From positions 310,001 to 374,000 of the forward strand of contig NZ_LRUB01000017.1 of NCBI RefSeq assembly GCF_001550065.1: a DNA stretch of 64,000 nucleotides. The letters run 5' to 3'. Of this stretch, positions 27,524 to 37,623 are shown piece by piece. The number at the start of each line of letters is the position of its first letter. The first letter of the stretch is position 1. This stretch comes from Kordiimonas lipolytica. Its GTDB lineage: Bacteria > Pseudomonadota > Alphaproteobacteria > Sphingomonadales > Kordiimonadaceae. Made by a program: the position numbers and the translations under genes. The notes under the pieces were generated by a model, which saw only the letters and a program-made list of their open reading frames with translations, was not told the origin of the DNA and did no database searches.

Positions 27524-30151
27524 TTAGAAGGTGTAACGAGCCCGTACATAGTACATGCCACCGTTGAAGCCCATTGGGGCCGTTACCGGATACGCGGCAC
27601 CAGCCACGCCAGCCCATGGGTTGGCGTCTGGGTAGTTGTCGAACAGGTTGTTCGCGCCAACGACAACTTCCAGGTTCTCCATCACATTGTAGCCAATCTC
27701 GGCATCAAGGGTGATTTCGGACCCTGCGAACACTGGCAGGCCGAAGGAGTCAAGGTGACGCTCGGTGTATTTGCCAAAGTAGTTCACCCGCGCCAGCATG
27801 CGCCAATTGTCTTCATTATGCGTGAAGGTGGCGTTGAACCGGGTTTTAGGCAGGTTGTTTTCCAGCTGGTCCTGACGAAGCTCATCAATGCCACCGCCGA
27901 GGACTTCTGTCTTGGTGTAGTTACCAGCAACTGCGATGTTGCTTGAACCGCTATCGAACAGATCCAGAGGGATCGTTGCTACAACGTCAATGCCCTGCGT
28001 GCGGGTGTCAAAGTCGTTGATGTAGTAGCGGAAAGCAGCAAGGTCAGCTGCGAAGCTCACGCCGCTATCCAGCAGTGCCTGACGTTCGGCTGCAGTCAGG
28101 ATTTGCGTAGCAGACTGCGAAATACGGTCGGACACTTTAATGTTGAAATAGTCAACAGTGATGCTTGCTGCACCAACATCCCAAGCCATGCCAAGGGTGA
28201 AGGCATCGGATTTTTCAGGGCCAAGAGGCTGAGCGCCTTTGGAGACCGAAACAGGGTTGGTTGGTGGAATGGTACCACGCTGTGCAAGTTGCAGGCGGCC
28301 ATCAACTTCCTCGAACACTGTCGAGATGTTCACAACCTGTTGCTGACCAACAGTTGGTGCCCGGAAACCGGAGCTGATGGAACCGCGGATGCGGAAGCTG
28401 TCGGTTACTTTGTAAAGACCGCTGATCTTGAAATTGGTCGTGGAACCAAAGTCAGAGAAGTCTTCCCAACGGAGAGCCGCGCCGAGGATCAGGTTCTCGG
28501 TTACGTCCGCTTCCATATCAACGTAGAACGCGATGTTGGAGCGGTCCCAAGTGCCTGCAACCTGTGGGCTGAAGCCAGAGAAACCGTTGGCGCCAATACC
28601 GAAGCCTTGAGTGCCTTCGATGATGTCTCCAACGTCATTCTCGAGCGCGAATGGCTCAGCCAGCACGCCTGTCTCCCAGGATTCGACCTGGCCAATACGA
28701 GCTTCAAACTGCTCCTCGCGCCATTCGAAACCGGCGGCTACGTTCAGGTCAGAATAGAAGCCAACGTCGATTGGGTAGGAAAGATCGGCGTTGAAGTTCT
28801 TTTCAAGCTGAATGTAGGAACCAAGCTCGAAGTTGTTGGGTGTTGCAGAGCCAAGGCTTGGGTTCACCGTGTTGTTGATGAAGAAGTCAGCCTGGTTGCG
28901 GCCCACATGCATGGAAATGTCGTAAGCAAGACCGCTTTCCATTTCACCGCGGTAGCCGAGAGCGATCGCTGCGTCGTTCAGTTTACCGCCGAACTGTGGC
29001 GTAAAGCCGCCTGGGAACATTTCGTTAAACACGAAACAGTTTGGATCAGCGAATACTTGAGCGAGCAGCGCGTCCTCGTTATCTGCGCCAACGATGATCG
29101 GATCAACCACAGTACCAGTGGTTGCTTCGCCTTCGTTGAAGTTGATGCCGCCCGGGCAGGTGATGCCGTCATCTGGCGTCATGTCACCTACAAGGCGCTG
29201 GGTGCCAGATACGTTCACACCGGAACGGGTGTCCGGGTTACGGAAGAAGAAGCCGCCTTCAACTTCACGCTCGGCGTAGTTACCGAACATATAGGCTTCA
29301 CCGGAACCAGTGTTCAGGCCGGCATTCAGGAAGACTTTCCAGTCGTCACGAACTTCAGGTTGACCCCAGATCTGGGCATATGGCTGGCGAACATTGGTGT
29401 TGCCGTCAGCAATCAGGCCCAGGGCATCGTCACGCTGGACGCTGCGGCTGGTTGGGTCTTGCTCGCGCCACTCGGCGGAGAAGTTTGCAAAGCCGTCAGG
29501 GCCCAAAGGCAGGCCGATGTTGGCCGCGAACATACGCTGGTCGCCGTCGCCTTCAAAAGTCTGGCCCCATTTGGCTTCAACAGTGCCGCCTTCGGCATCG
29601 TCGCGCAGTACGAAGTTCATCACGCCCGCGATGGCGTCAGAACCATACTGTGCGGCCGCGCCGTCACGCAGCACGTCAACTTGCTTGAGTGCGATCGCAG
29701 GAATAACTGAGATATCAGGGCCCTGCGCGCCATCGGAAATACCGCCACCAAGGAAGGCGATTACAGCTGCGCGGTGACGACGCTTACCGTTCAGGAGGAC
29801 CAGCGTCTGGTCTGGTGCGAGGCCGCGAAGGTTCGCTGGGCGAACAAGTGTCGCGGCATCCGAAATTGGCTGCGCATTTACGTTATAGGACGGCACAACA
29901 GTTCGCAGCAGGTTCGACATGTCGCCGTCGCCCTGGTTTGCAAACTGATCACCGCTGATGACGTCAACAGGTGCTGGCGTATCTGCCGCAGAACGTGCTG
30001 CCCGACGTGAACCGGTTACAACAACTTCTTCAATTGCCAGTCCGCCGTCGTCGGCAGAAGCATTGTCTTGCGCGCTTGCCGCAACAGTTGGCAATACTGC
30101 CGCCATCGCTACGCAAGACGTACCTAATAGGAATTTTTTCATGGTGTCCAC
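27524..30151 (-). CDS. TonB-dependent outer-membrane receptor (875 aa)
   Basis: A large TonB-dependent receptor. A signal peptide (about 1-27, ending ASA) is followed by a TonB-box-like IEEVVVTGSRR (about 40-50), a plug domain (about 55-175, with VLRDGAAAQYGSDAIAGVMNFVL) and a 22-strand-type barrel ending in aromatic residue F (YYVRARYTF). Plug features such as LRGLAPDQTLVLLNGKRRH are usual for the large sphingomonad/Kordiimonas-type receptors, whose ligands range from sugars to peptides or siderophores. I keep the GTG at 30151 because GGAGG lies 6 nt upstream; an ATG three codons later is the alternative. No adjacent gene reveals the ligand. Confidence 0.93.
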   Translation of the reverse strand: MDTMKKFLLGTSCVAMAAVLPTVAASAQDNASADDGGLAIEEVVVTGSRRAARSAADTPAPVDVISGDQFANQGDGDMSNLLRTVVPSYNVNAQPISDAATLVRPANLRGLAPDQTLVLLNGKRRHRAAVIAFLGGGISDGAQGPDISVIPAIALKQVDVLRDGAAAQYGSDAIAGVMNFVLRDDAEGGTVEAKWGQTFEGDGDQRMFAANIGLPLGPDGFANFSAEWREQDPTSRSVQRDDALGLIADGNTNVRQPYAQIWGQPEVRDDWKVFLNAGLNTGSGEAYMFGNYAEREVEGGFFFRNPDTRSGVNVSGTQRLVGDMTPDDGITCPGGINFNEGEATTGTVVDPIIVGADNEDALLAQVFADPNCFVFNEMFPGGFTPQFGGKLNDAAIALGYRGEMESGLAYDISMHVGRNQADFFINNTVNPSLGSATPNNFELGSYIQLEKNFNADLSYPIDVGFYSDLNVAAGFEWREEQFEARIGQVESWETGVLAEPFALENDVGDIIEGTQGFGIGANGFSGFSPQVAGTWDRSNIAFYVDMEADVTENLILGAALRWEDFSDFGSTTNFKISGLYKVTDSFRIRGSISSGFRAPTVGQQQVVNISTVFEEVDGRLQLAQRGTIPPTNPVSVSKGAQPLGPEKSDAFTLGMAWDVGAASITVDYFNIKVSDRISQSATQILTAAERQALLDSGVSFAADLAAFRYYINDFDTRTQGIDVVATIPLDLFDSGSSNIAVAGNYTKTEVLGGGIDELRQDQLENNLPKTRFNATFTHNEDNWRMLARVNYFGKYTERHLDSFGLPVFAGSEITLDAEIGYNVMENLEVVVGANNLFDNYPDANPWAGVAGAAYPVTAPMGFNGGMYYVRARYTF

Positions 30152-30484
30152 AGAACCCCTCCGTGTTTTTTAAGGTGTGGTTTCAGTTCTTCGCTGCCAA
30201 CCTCCCAGAAGCACAGCGAATGCACTCGATACCTACAAAGACGGATAGTAAGCCTGCTTTAGGAATAAAAAGATCAGAAAAAGGGTGCTTTTCTTCGTTG
30301 TGGCCAAGAAAAGTTAAAAAGTGTTGTTTTTGAAACACTTGTGTACTGTTTGGTCTAGAAAAGGAAATTTTGTTACCAATATTCGCCTTGCGCGCAATTT
30401 TTGGGAACACATATCTGCCCTGTGTCAGCTTGGTTACAATGGCTTTCGTGACTTGTGGACGGGTGATTAATTGGGGGTGGTTGG
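30152..30484. promoter_or_regulatory. Upstream region of the TonB receptor gene
   Basis: This gap of 333 bp has no gene. It should hold the receptor promoter. An inverted repeat AAGTGTT (30319-30325) and AACACTT (30334-30340) with an 8-nt centre could be an operator. No Fur-box-like sequence or riboswitch was recognised. Confidence 0.4.
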
Positions 30485-31405
30485 CTATTCTGCGGCCTTG
30501 GGTAGGTCAGTGCACTGCCGGCGGGCGTGGAGTTCTGTGAAGCGAGCAATTAGGTTTTCGCTAAACCACTGAAGTTTATCGTGAATTTCCCCAAACTCGG
30601 GCAGCGGCTCCAGTTTGTTTTCGTTCATATAGATGGCGCGGTTAATTTCAATCTGCAGCGCGTGCCGCCCCTGGTTGGGGTTGCCATAATACTGCGTGGT
30701 GAAGCCGCCGGAATAGGGAACATTCCGGCGCACGCGGAAGCCGGCGCGGATCAGAAGCTCCTCTGCGATGGATGTCATGTCACGGCTGCAAGCTGACCCC
30801 CAGTTATCTCCCAGCACTATATCCGGGCCGTATCGCTTCCCATCCCTGTTTTCTGACGGCATGGAGTGGCAGTCGATCACGACCGCATAGCCAAACTGTT
30901 TCCGTCGGGTGCTTATCAGAGCGGCTAGCTTTTCATGATAGGGCTTATAGACTTGATCAATCCGGAAAAAGGCTTCTCGGGCTGGCAGCTGCTTCGTATA
31001 GATGGGAACATTTTCCGCCACCAATCTTGGGATAATTCCCAGCCCGGCTTTCACCCTGTGGGTTTCCTGGACCATTGTTGGGTCAAGGGCAGGGGTGAAC
31101 ATGGTGGGGTCCAGTTCCATCTCGTCCCGGTTCAGGTCCAGGTAGGCGCGAGCGTGGGTTGCGACCAATAGTGTGGCACCAGATTCTGGGGCGCTCTTGA
31201 ATAGGCGGTCCACAAAGGCATCTTCCGATAGCCGCAGTGTATGGTCTGAGAGGTGTGTGGCTGCCCGCATGGCTTTTGGATAGAAGCGTCCGCTGTGCGG
31301 CAGGGCAAAAACGAACGGCCCCGGTTTGGGGGCAGGCCGGCACAGGTAGGGGGCTGGCGCCTTCTCGATATTCCCGCTCGTATCGTCGCAGCTTTCTTGT
31401 GTCAT
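30485..31405 (-). CDS. N-formylglutamate amidohydrolase family protein
   Basis: A 306-aa protein of the N-formylglutamate amidohydrolase (HutG/FGase) family. It has the N-terminal PHSGRFYP segment, the SEDAFVDRLF stretch, YLDLNRDEMELDP (metal and substrate region) and VIDCHSMPS (metal-binding His). It would hydrolyse N-formylglutamate to glutamate and formate, the last step of one histidine degradation route, or a related N-acyl amide. No hut genes are beside it, so a deformylation role outside histidine use is possible. Confidence 0.87.
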   Translation of the reverse strand: MTQESCDDTSGNIEKAPAPYLCRPAPKPGPFVFALPHSGRFYPKAMRAATHLSDHTLRLSEDAFVDRLFKSAPESGATLLVATHARAYLDLNRDEMELDPTMFTPALDPTMVQETHRVKAGLGIIPRLVAENVPIYTKQLPAREAFFRIDQVYKPYHEKLAALISTRRKQFGYAVVIDCHSMPSENRDGKRYGPDIVLGDNWGSACSRDMTSIAEELLIRAGFRVRRNVPYSGGFTTQYYGNPNQGRHALQIEINRAIYMNENKLEPLPEFGEIHDKLQWFSENLIARFTELHARRQCTDLPKAAE

Positions 31406-31557
31406 GGTTTTACCCTATCGCGATTTCGGGGCGAAGTCATCGCAGATCTTGCATGTGGACGGGCTATAAAATTTGGCTTGCGCGGGCGTGGGCAGCGGTG
31501 TAAACACTGGCCCGTTCCCACCCGCTTGCGGGTCGGGCCTCCACATATGAATGGGAC

Positions 31558-31633
31558 GGTCGGTTAGCTCAGTTGGTAGAGCGCATCGTTGACATCGATG
31601 AGGTCGTTGGTTCGAACCCAATACCGACCACCA
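31558..31633 (+). tRNA. tRNA-Val (anticodon GAC)
   Basis: The 76-nt cloverleaf is complete. The acceptor stem GGTCGGT pairs with ACCGACC, the D arm is GCTC/GAGC, the anticodon stem is CATCG/CGATG with loop TTGACAT (anticodon GAC), the T arm is GTTGG/CCAAT with TTCGAAC, and the discriminator A is followed by encoded CCA (31631-31633). It stands alone between a divergent amidohydrolase gene and the DUF502 gene. I see no integrase or partial tRNA copy next to it. Confidence 0.97.
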
Positions 31634-31740
31634 TTTAAAATCAAGCACATGCAAAACATATAGACTTTCGGCGCGGTACTCAGTGTATCATTAGCGCATC
31701 GCACGGAAGTGGCCTCAAGTGCCGAAGGGAGAAAAGTGTT

Positions 31741-32418
31741 ATGGACAGTGAAAACAAGCCATCCCTGCTGGCTCAAATTCGCCGCAACATGCTTGTGGGG
31801 CTGTTTACGCTGATCCCCATCTGGCTGACCTTGTTGCTGATTTCGGTAATCCTGGAATTTATCAATGATCTGGCGGCGCCGATTATTAAGTGGATGACGG
31901 CGGGCGTCCGGCCAGATAATGCGCTTTATGAAATTATAAAGTCGCCCTTCTTCAATACGTCGCTTTCGGTGATTGTTCTGTTGCTTCTTTTTTATGTGGT
32001 CGGCTGGTTGGCGTCGCGTTATGTGGGGCAAAAGGTTCTCACGCTTTTCGAGCAGACGGTCGACCGCATCCCGGTGGCGAAATCCATTTACCGCACCATC
32101 AAGCGGCTCGCGGATGCAGTGCAGACCAGCTCGAACGATGTGGAGCGGGTTGTGTTGATTGAATTTCCGTCGCGCGACATGAAGACTGTCGGGCTTGTAA
32201 CCCGTACGTTCAAGGACACAACAACCGGGCGGGAATTGGCGGCCGTTTATGTGCCGACAACGCCCAATCCCACGTCAGGGTATCTTGAGATTGTGCCGGT
32301 GGAATATGTCACGCCTACCAACTGGAAGATGGATGAAGCCATGTCCTTCATTATTTCCGGTGGTGCGGATGTGCCGAAAACCTTTAACTATGACAAAGCA
32401 GCCCCGCGCCAGGAATAG
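31741..32418 (+). CDS. DUF502 family membrane protein
   Basis: A 225-aa member of the DUF502 family. Two membrane helices (about 18-42 and 70-92) are followed by a soluble domain with the family motifs VDRIPVAKSIYRTIKRLADAV and VYVPTTPNPTSGYLEIVP. The length is typical. Function is unknown. GGGAGAA lies upstream of the ATG. It converges on proB. Confidence 0.9.
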   Translation: MDSENKPSLLAQIRRNMLVGLFTLIPIWLTLLLISVILEFINDLAAPIIKWMTAGVRPDNALYEIIKSPFFNTSLSVIVLLLLFYVVGWLASRYVGQKVLTLFEQTVDRIPVAKSIYRTIKRLADAVQTSSNDVERVVLIEFPSRDMKTVGLVTRTFKDTTTGRELAAVYVPTTPNPTSGYLEIVPVEYVTPTNWKMDEAMSFIISGGADVPKTFNYDKAAPRQE

Positions 32419-32462
32419 CGCGAGGCTGGTGAATGGTTTATTGGGTGTCCATGCCTGCCTGG

Positions 32463-33620
32463 CTAGGACGCCACTTGTTGCAGGTCTTCTGTTGGCACAT
32501 CCCAAGACAGGTGATTGTCGTTGAGGATCACCAGATTTTTCGTGGTTATCACATCCGGTACGGCGGAATAGCCCAGAAGCTCCCCTGTTGTGGCTTCCGG
32601 GTGCCGCGCCAGCAAAAGCACTTCGTCTGAGCTGAAGTTCGTCAAGCCGCGGGCAATTTCCTGCCCCTTTTCATCATAGATATGCAGGATGTCACCCTTC
32701 TGGAATGTATCCGCCACGGAAACGATATCCGTGTGTTTGACTGCTTGCGGGCTTGAAACCAATTCATCGGCGGCGCTCTGTTTCAGGATCAGGCTGCCGG
32801 CTACCTGCAGCCTGTTGGTCAGCCATACTTTCCAGGCGGAAGCCGGTGTGCCGATTGCGGTGCAAGTTGTGTGGCGGCGCTCACCCTCAAGAACGGATAG
32901 AAGTGGGCGTTCAATCACGCCTTCAGCGATGATCGTGCTGCAACCGGCATGCTGTGCCATGTTGGCTGCCTGCAGTTTGGTGTACATGCCGCCGCTGCCC
33001 AGCGCGTTGGTGCCGGTGGTTGCCTCCAGATAGGTGCTGACATCCTCCAGCTTTTCGATGAACTGGGCGCCAGGCTCTGATGGGGGGCGGTCATAAAGTC
33101 CGTCGATGCTGGTCAGCAGGACAAGATGATCGGCCTGAATCATCTGGGCCACTTTGGCGGCCAGACGGTCATTGTCGCCCACGCGCAGTTCTTCGGTTGT
33201 TACCGTGTCATTTTCGTTCACGATTGGCATGATGCCATTCTCGAACAGGCGCTCTAACGTGTTCTTAATATTGATGAACCGGCGGCGGCCTTCCATGTCG
33301 CCCAAGGTGACCAGGATTTGCGCTATATCGAAACCGAATTCGTGGGCGACCTGCTTGTAGGCGTTCAGGAGAAGCGGCTGGCCGTAAGCGGCGGCGGCCT
33401 GCTTGTCCAGAATGCCTGCTTCCTCCGGTGTCTTGCCGATCGCGTTCAGTCCGAGGGCGACTGCGCCTGAGGACATAAGCACCACCTCGTAGCCTTGTTC
33501 CTTGAGGCGCGCAATGTCGCCCATCAGACCGTGCATGAAGGCATACCGCAGCGTCAATTGCTGGCTGTGGGCCAACAGGCTTGAGCCGATTTTGACGACG
33601 ATACGCTTGGACATAGACAC
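32463..33620 (-). CDS. proB: Glutamate 5-kinase
   Basis: A 385-aa gamma-glutamyl kinase, the first step of proline synthesis from glutamate. The amino acid kinase domain starts KRIVVKIGSSLL and includes VLMSSGAVALGLNAIG and a PIVNENDTV loop; the C-terminal PUA domain (about 290-370) is present. I start at a GTG (33620) because AAGGAG lies 8 nt upstream; an ATG two codons later (33614) is nearly as likely. The first in-frame ATG at 33716 adds 32 unlike residues. It is divergent from proC and proA. The enzyme is usually feedback-inhibited by proline. Confidence 0.95.
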   Translation of the reverse strand: MSMSKRIVVKIGSSLLAHSQQLTLRYAFMHGLMGDIARLKEQGYEVVLMSSGAVALGLNAIGKTPEEAGILDKQAAAAYGQPLLLNAYKQVAHEFGFDIAQILVTLGDMEGRRRFINIKNTLERLFENGIMPIVNENDTVTTEELRVGDNDRLAAKVAQMIQADHLVLLTSIDGLYDRPPSEPGAQFIEKLEDVSTYLEATTGTNALGSGGMYTKLQAANMAQHAGCSTIIAEGVIERPLLSVLEGERRHTTCTAIGTPASAWKVWLTNRLQVAGSLILKQSAADELVSSPQAVKHTDIVSVADTFQKGDILHIYDEKGQEIARGLTNFSSDEVLLLARHPEATTGELLGYSAVPDVITTKNLVILNDNHLSWDVPTEDLQQVAS

Positions 33621-33935
33621 TACAGAATCTCCTTTTTCATGGCCAAAACTCGGCCCCTCATATAGGGGGCATTGTTTAAATATGCCAGAAATATTTTGAA
33701 TTAAAATTAATTTCAAACGAAATGGTTGGTGAAAATATTCATATTATCTCATAAAAAACATTAGCTTATGGCTAAAATATGCGTCAGTGTCCCTGACCTT
33801 CTAGAAATTTAGACTTGAAAATATCATTCGAATTCTAATATTTAGCTCCAGCCGAGCAGCCACGCTTTTGTCGGGGCAATGCGCTTGGCCAAATGAAATC
33901 AAATGCCGGACGGCGTGAAGAAATGGAGTGAAAGA
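33621..33935. promoter_or_regulatory. Divergent promoter region of proB and proC-proA
   Basis: About 315 bp with an AT-rich core (33700-33840). It separates divergently transcribed proline-synthesis genes, so it carries promoters for both. No clear operator seen. Confidence 0.5.
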
Positions 33936-34715
33936 ATGGATATTCTGATGGTCGGTTGTGGCCGTATGGGCGGGGCAATGCTGGGATGCTGGAGCACTCG
34001 CGAGGATATTCATTTTACTGTTGTGGACCCGGCTAAGCCGGATGTGCCTGCGGGCGTTCGTGTGCTGAGCGAGGCTTCCGCGCTGGGTTCAGACCAGTTC
34101 GATATCATTATTATCGCGGTCAAGCCGCAGATGATCGAAGCTGTCATGCCGGATTATACCGCTCGCCTCAAGGATGGTGGCTGCATGGTTTCCATTGCGG
34201 CGGGGTTCAGCATGGATAGCCTGAGGCGTGTGCTTGGCGATGCTCCTGTGATCCGCGTCATGCCCAACCTGCCAGCGTTGATTGGCAAAGGCGCCACTGG
34301 AATCTATGCCACCAACGATTGCCCGACCGCCCTTAAGGAAACGGTGGGGGATCTGATGGGGCGTATCGGCAAGGCAGTCTGGGTTCGGTCCGAAGACGAG
34401 CTTGATCGCCTGACAGCCGTTTCCGGCAGCGGGCCAGGTTATGTATTCCAATTTATCGAAAGCTTTATCGAAGGTGCCAGAGAGCTCGGCTTTGCTGAAA
34501 AGGACGCCCGCACGCTGGTTATCCAAACCATGGTTGGTGCGACTGAGATGGCCGCCAGCACAGATGCACCGATCAGCGAGCTGCGTACTTCAGTTACCAG
34601 CAAAGGCGGCACCACGCAGGCTGGCCTGGCACAGTTGCGGCAGGATCATATGCTGGACCTGTTGATGAAAAGCACGACCAAAGCCGCTTACGAGCGTGCC
34701 CTTGAGCTTAAGTAA
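33936..34715 (+). CDS. proC: Pyrroline-5-carboxylate reductase
   Basis: A 259-aa enzyme for the last step of proline synthesis. The NAD(P)-binding motif is [11 protein letters not shown] at the N terminus. The C-terminal domain carries the family signature ([17 protein letters not shown], then [17 protein letters not shown]). I start it at 33936 because GGAG lies 7 nt upstream. It is followed after 47 nt by proA on the same strand. Confidence 0.95.
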   Translation: MDILMVGCGRMGGAMLGCWSTREDIHFTVVDPAKPDVPAGVRVLSEASALGSDQFDIIIIAVKPQMIEAVMPDYTARLKDGGCMVSIAAGFSMDSLRRVLGDAPVIRVMPNLPALIGKGATGIYATNDCPTALKETVGDLMGRIGKAVWVRSEDELDRLTAVSGSGPGYVFQFIESFIEGARELGFAEKDARTLVIQTMVGATEMAASTDAPISELRTSVTSKGGTTQAGLAQLRQDHMLDLLMKSTTKAAYERALELK

Positions 34716-34762
34716 GCCCCTGGCCGCACCTCATTTTTCCAATAACACAAACGGAGCCATTC

Positions 34763-36028
34763 ATGACCTCCCTGTCCAACGAAATCAGAGAATATGTCCA
34801 TTTGCTTGCCAAGCGCGCGAGTATCGCTTCCAGAAAGCTGGCAACGGCAACGACTGAGCAAAAGAACGCTGCCCTGTTGGCTGCAGCACGGGCTTTGCGC
34901 GCAGACAAGAAACTGATTGTGGCAGCGAATGAGCGGGACGTTTCCAGCGCGCGCGAAGAGGGCCGCAACGATGCCTTTATCGACCGCCTGATACTGAACG
35001 ATGATCGGGTGGAGGCGATGGCAGATGCGCTTGAGGCGATTGTCGAATTGCCGGACCCTGTTGGGCGTCAATTGGCGATGTTCGACCGCCCGAACGGCTT
35101 AAAGGTTGAACGTGTAGCCGTGCCGATTGGTGTCATTGGTATGGTCTACGAGAGCCGCCCGAACGTGGGGGCGGACGCCGGTGCCTTGTGCCTCAAGTCA
35201 GGGAACGCAGTTATTTTGCGCGGCGGATCCGAAAGCTATCATTCTACAAGCGCCATTGTTGCTTGTATGAAGCAGGGCCTTAAGGAAGCCGGGCTGCCGG
35301 AAGATACAATCCAGTTTGTTGACACGCGTGATCGGGCCGCTGTAACGCATCTTCTTAAGTGCGCGGAATATGTCGACCTTGTAATCCCACGCGGCGGCAA
35401 GGGCCTGGTGAAACTGGTGACGGAACAGGCTGAAGTACCAACACTTCAGCACCTGGACGGGAATTGTCACACATATATCCATGCGGCAGCTGACATTGAT
35501 AAGGCAGTGGCAATTGTGAAGAATGCCAAGCTGCGCCGTACAGGTATTTGCGGCGCCACGGAGAGCCTTGTAATCGACCGCGAGATCGCGCCAGATGTTC
35601 TGCCGCGCCTTCTTGATGCCATGCCAGACTGCGAATTCCGTGGTGACGGGCTCGCCATGACAATCGATGACCGGATCAAAGAGGCTGCTGAAGACGACTT
35701 CAGTACCGAATATCTGGATGCTGTCCTGTCAGTGAAGCTGGTGAACGGCGTGTCGAACGCTGTTTCATTCGTGGACCAGCATTCGTCCAAGCACACGGAC
35801 GCAATCATTACTGAAGATCAGGAAGCCGCAGACCTATTCATGGATATGACCGATAGCGCCGTGGTGATGCATAATGCGTCAACCCAGTTTTCTGATGGCG
35901 GTGAATTCGGCATGGGGGCCGAAATCGGCATTGCCACCGGCAAGATGCATGCGCGTGGGCCGGTGGGGCTCGAGCAGCTGACAACCTTCAAATACAAGGT
36001 GCACGGTAGCGGCCAGACAAGGCCCTGA
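34763..36028 (+). CDS. proA: Glutamate-5-semialdehyde dehydrogenase (gamma-glutamyl phosphate reductase)
   Basis: A 421-aa NADPH-dependent enzyme of the aldehyde dehydrogenase superfamily that reduces gamma-glutamyl phosphate. Visible motifs are [36 protein letters not shown] and [12 protein letters not shown] with the catalytic Cys. CGGAG precedes the ATG. It lies directly after proC; with proB across the divergent promoter all three biosynthetic steps are in one place. Confidence 0.96.
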   Translation: MTSLSNEIREYVHLLAKRASIASRKLATATTEQKNAALLAAARALRADKKLIVAANERDVSSAREEGRNDAFIDRLILNDDRVEAMADALEAIVELPDPVGRQLAMFDRPNGLKVERVAVPIGVIGMVYESRPNVGADAGALCLKSGNAVILRGGSESYHSTSAIVACMKQGLKEAGLPEDTIQFVDTRDRAAVTHLLKCAEYVDLVIPRGGKGLVKLVTEQAEVPTLQHLDGNCHTYIHAAADIDKAVAIVKNAKLRRTGICGATESLVIDREIAPDVLPRLLDAMPDCEFRGDGLAMTIDDRIKEAAEDDFSTEYLDAVLSVKLVNGVSNAVSFVDQHSSKHTDAIITEDQEAADLFMDMTDSAVVMHNASTQFSDGGEFGMGAEIGIATGKMHARGPVGLEQLTTFKYKVHGSGQTRP

Positions 36029-36053
36029 GGTGTAACAGCGAAACCATGATGGG

Positions 36054-36083
36054 CGCCCGGCACCTGTGTGACCGGGCGTTTGC
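36054..36083 (+). terminator. Probable terminator after proA
   Basis: CGCCCGG (36054-36060) and CCGGGCG (36072-36078) form a 7-bp GC stem followed by TTTGCTT. It lies between proA and putP and would separate their transcripts at least partly. Confidence 0.55.
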
Positions 36084-36120
36084 TTAACAGATATATCAAG
36101 AACCGAAGGGGTAGGAGACA

Positions 36121-37620
36121 ATGCAGATAGAAGTGATGATTTCACTGGCGGCCTATTTCATTTTGATGATGGGTATTGGGCTCTATGCCTACAAGAAATC
36201 CACCGATGACGTATCCGGTTACATGTTGGGTGGCCGGCAACTTAGCCCGGCTGTGGCATCCCTTTCTGCCGGCGCATCAGATATGAGCGGATGGATGCTG
36301 ATGGGCTTGCCGGGGGCAGTCTATGTCTCTGGGCTATCGAGCGCCTGGATCGCGGTTGGCCTGATGGCCGGGGCATTCCTGAACTATCTGTATGTGGCAC
36401 CGCGCCTGCGGGTCTATACCGAGATCGCGGATGACGCGATTACCATTCCAGACTATTTTGAAAAGCGATTCCATGACAGCTCGCACATGCTGCGTGTCCT
36501 GTCCTCTGTGGTCATCATTATTTTCTTCACGCTTTATACATCTGCGGGTGTGGTTTCCGGTGGCAAGCTTTTTGAGGCTTCCTTCGGCATGTCTTATGAA
36601 GTAGGCCTGTTCGCGACTGCAGGCGTGGTTGTTGCTTACACACTGTTCGGCGGCTTCCTTGCGGTAAGCATGACTGACTTCGTCCAGGGCTGCATTATGT
36701 TTGTCGCCCTTATTCTGGTGCCTGTTGTCGCTTTCTTCGACATGGGTGGCGGGAAGGCCATCTCCAATACAATTGGTGAGATCGACCCGGGGCTCATGAA
36801 TATGTTTGGCGGGCTGACGATCGCGGGTGTTGTCTCCAGCCTTGCCTGGGGGCTTGGGTATTTCGGTCAGCCGCATATCATTGTGCGCTTCATGGCGATC
36901 AGGACGCTTCGCGACGTGGCAACTGCACGCAATATCGGCATGAGCTGGATGCTCATCACCGTTATTGGTGCGGTGGCTACGGGTAGCGTAGGGCTTGCAT
37001 ATATCGTGAAAAACGGCCTCAGCCTCGAAGACCCGGAAACGGTTTTCATCGTGTTGTCTGAGCTTCTGTTCCACCCCTATATTGCGGGCTTCCTGCTGGC
37101 GGCAATCCTGGCTGCGATCATGAGTACCATCTCGAGCCAGTTGCTGGTGTCCTCCAGTTCATTGACGGAAGATTTTTACAAGACCTTCCTCAGGAAAGAG
37201 GCGTCGCAGAAGGAATTGGTGTTGGTCGGGCGCCTGTCCGTTCTTGCCGTGTCGCTGGTAGCCATCGGGCTGGCATATGACCGATCCAGTACGATTCTGT
37301 CGCTGGTTTCCAACGCCTGGGCTGGCTTTGGCGCAGCCTTTGGACCACTGATCCTCCTGAGCCTGCACTGGCGTCACATGACGCGCGATGGTGCGATGGC
37401 AGGTATGATTGCCGGTGCGGCGACCGTACTGTTCTGGATCTATGCGCCTATCACCATTGGTGGCAAATCGCTTTCTGACAATCTCTATGAGATGCTGCCA
37501 GGATTTGCGGTCAGCATGCTGGTGTCGATTGTTGTCAGCAAGATGACGGAAGGCCGCGGCGAGGCCGAACGGTCAAAAGCACTGTTCGCGGAAATGGAAA
37601 CTGAACTGGCAAAGGGCTAG
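36121..37620 (+). CDS. putP: Sodium/proline symporter
   Basis: A 499-aa sodium:solute symporter of the SSS family, close to PutP. About 13 membrane helices are visible; the first helix precedes the conserved SxGASDMSGWMLMGLPGAVYVSG region that forms the Na+ and proline sites, and the DFVQGCIMF and STISSQLLVSSSSLTEDFYK signatures are present. GTAGGAGACA precedes the ATG. Its position behind proC-proA suggests proline uptake for osmoprotection or nutrition alongside synthesis. No putA gene is in view. Confidence 0.93.
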   Translation: MQIEVMISLAAYFILMMGIGLYAYKKSTDDVSGYMLGGRQLSPAVASLSAGASDMSGWMLMGLPGAVYVSGLSSAWIAVGLMAGAFLNYLYVAPRLRVYTEIADDAITIPDYFEKRFHDSSHMLRVLSSVVIIIFFTLYTSAGVVSGGKLFEASFGMSYEVGLFATAGVVVAYTLFGGFLAVSMTDFVQGCIMFVALILVPVVAFFDMGGGKAISNTIGEIDPGLMNMFGGLTIAGVVSSLAWGLGYFGQPHIIVRFMAIRTLRDVATARNIGMSWMLITVIGAVATGSVGLAYIVKNGLSLEDPETVFIVLSELLFHPYIAGFLLAAILAAIMSTISSQLLVSSSSLTEDFYKTFLRKEASQKELVLVGRLSVLAVSLVAIGLAYDRSSTILSLVSNAWAGFGAAFGPLILLSLHWRHMTRDGAMAGMIAGAATVLFWIYAPITIGGKSLSDNLYEMLPGFAVSMLVSIVVSKMTEGRGEAERSKALFAEMETELAKG

Positions 37621-37623
37621 GGG

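Noticed and set aside
28103..29710. Long plus-strand frame (535 codons) opposite the TonB receptor gene
   Set aside because: It mirrors the receptor's codon bias on the complementary strand; its translation has no recognisable domain and no ribosome site. The receptor itself is well supported.
31406..31557. Possible integration site next to tRNA-Val
   Set aside because: No integrase, no partial tRNA 3' copy and no composition change were seen in the flanks.
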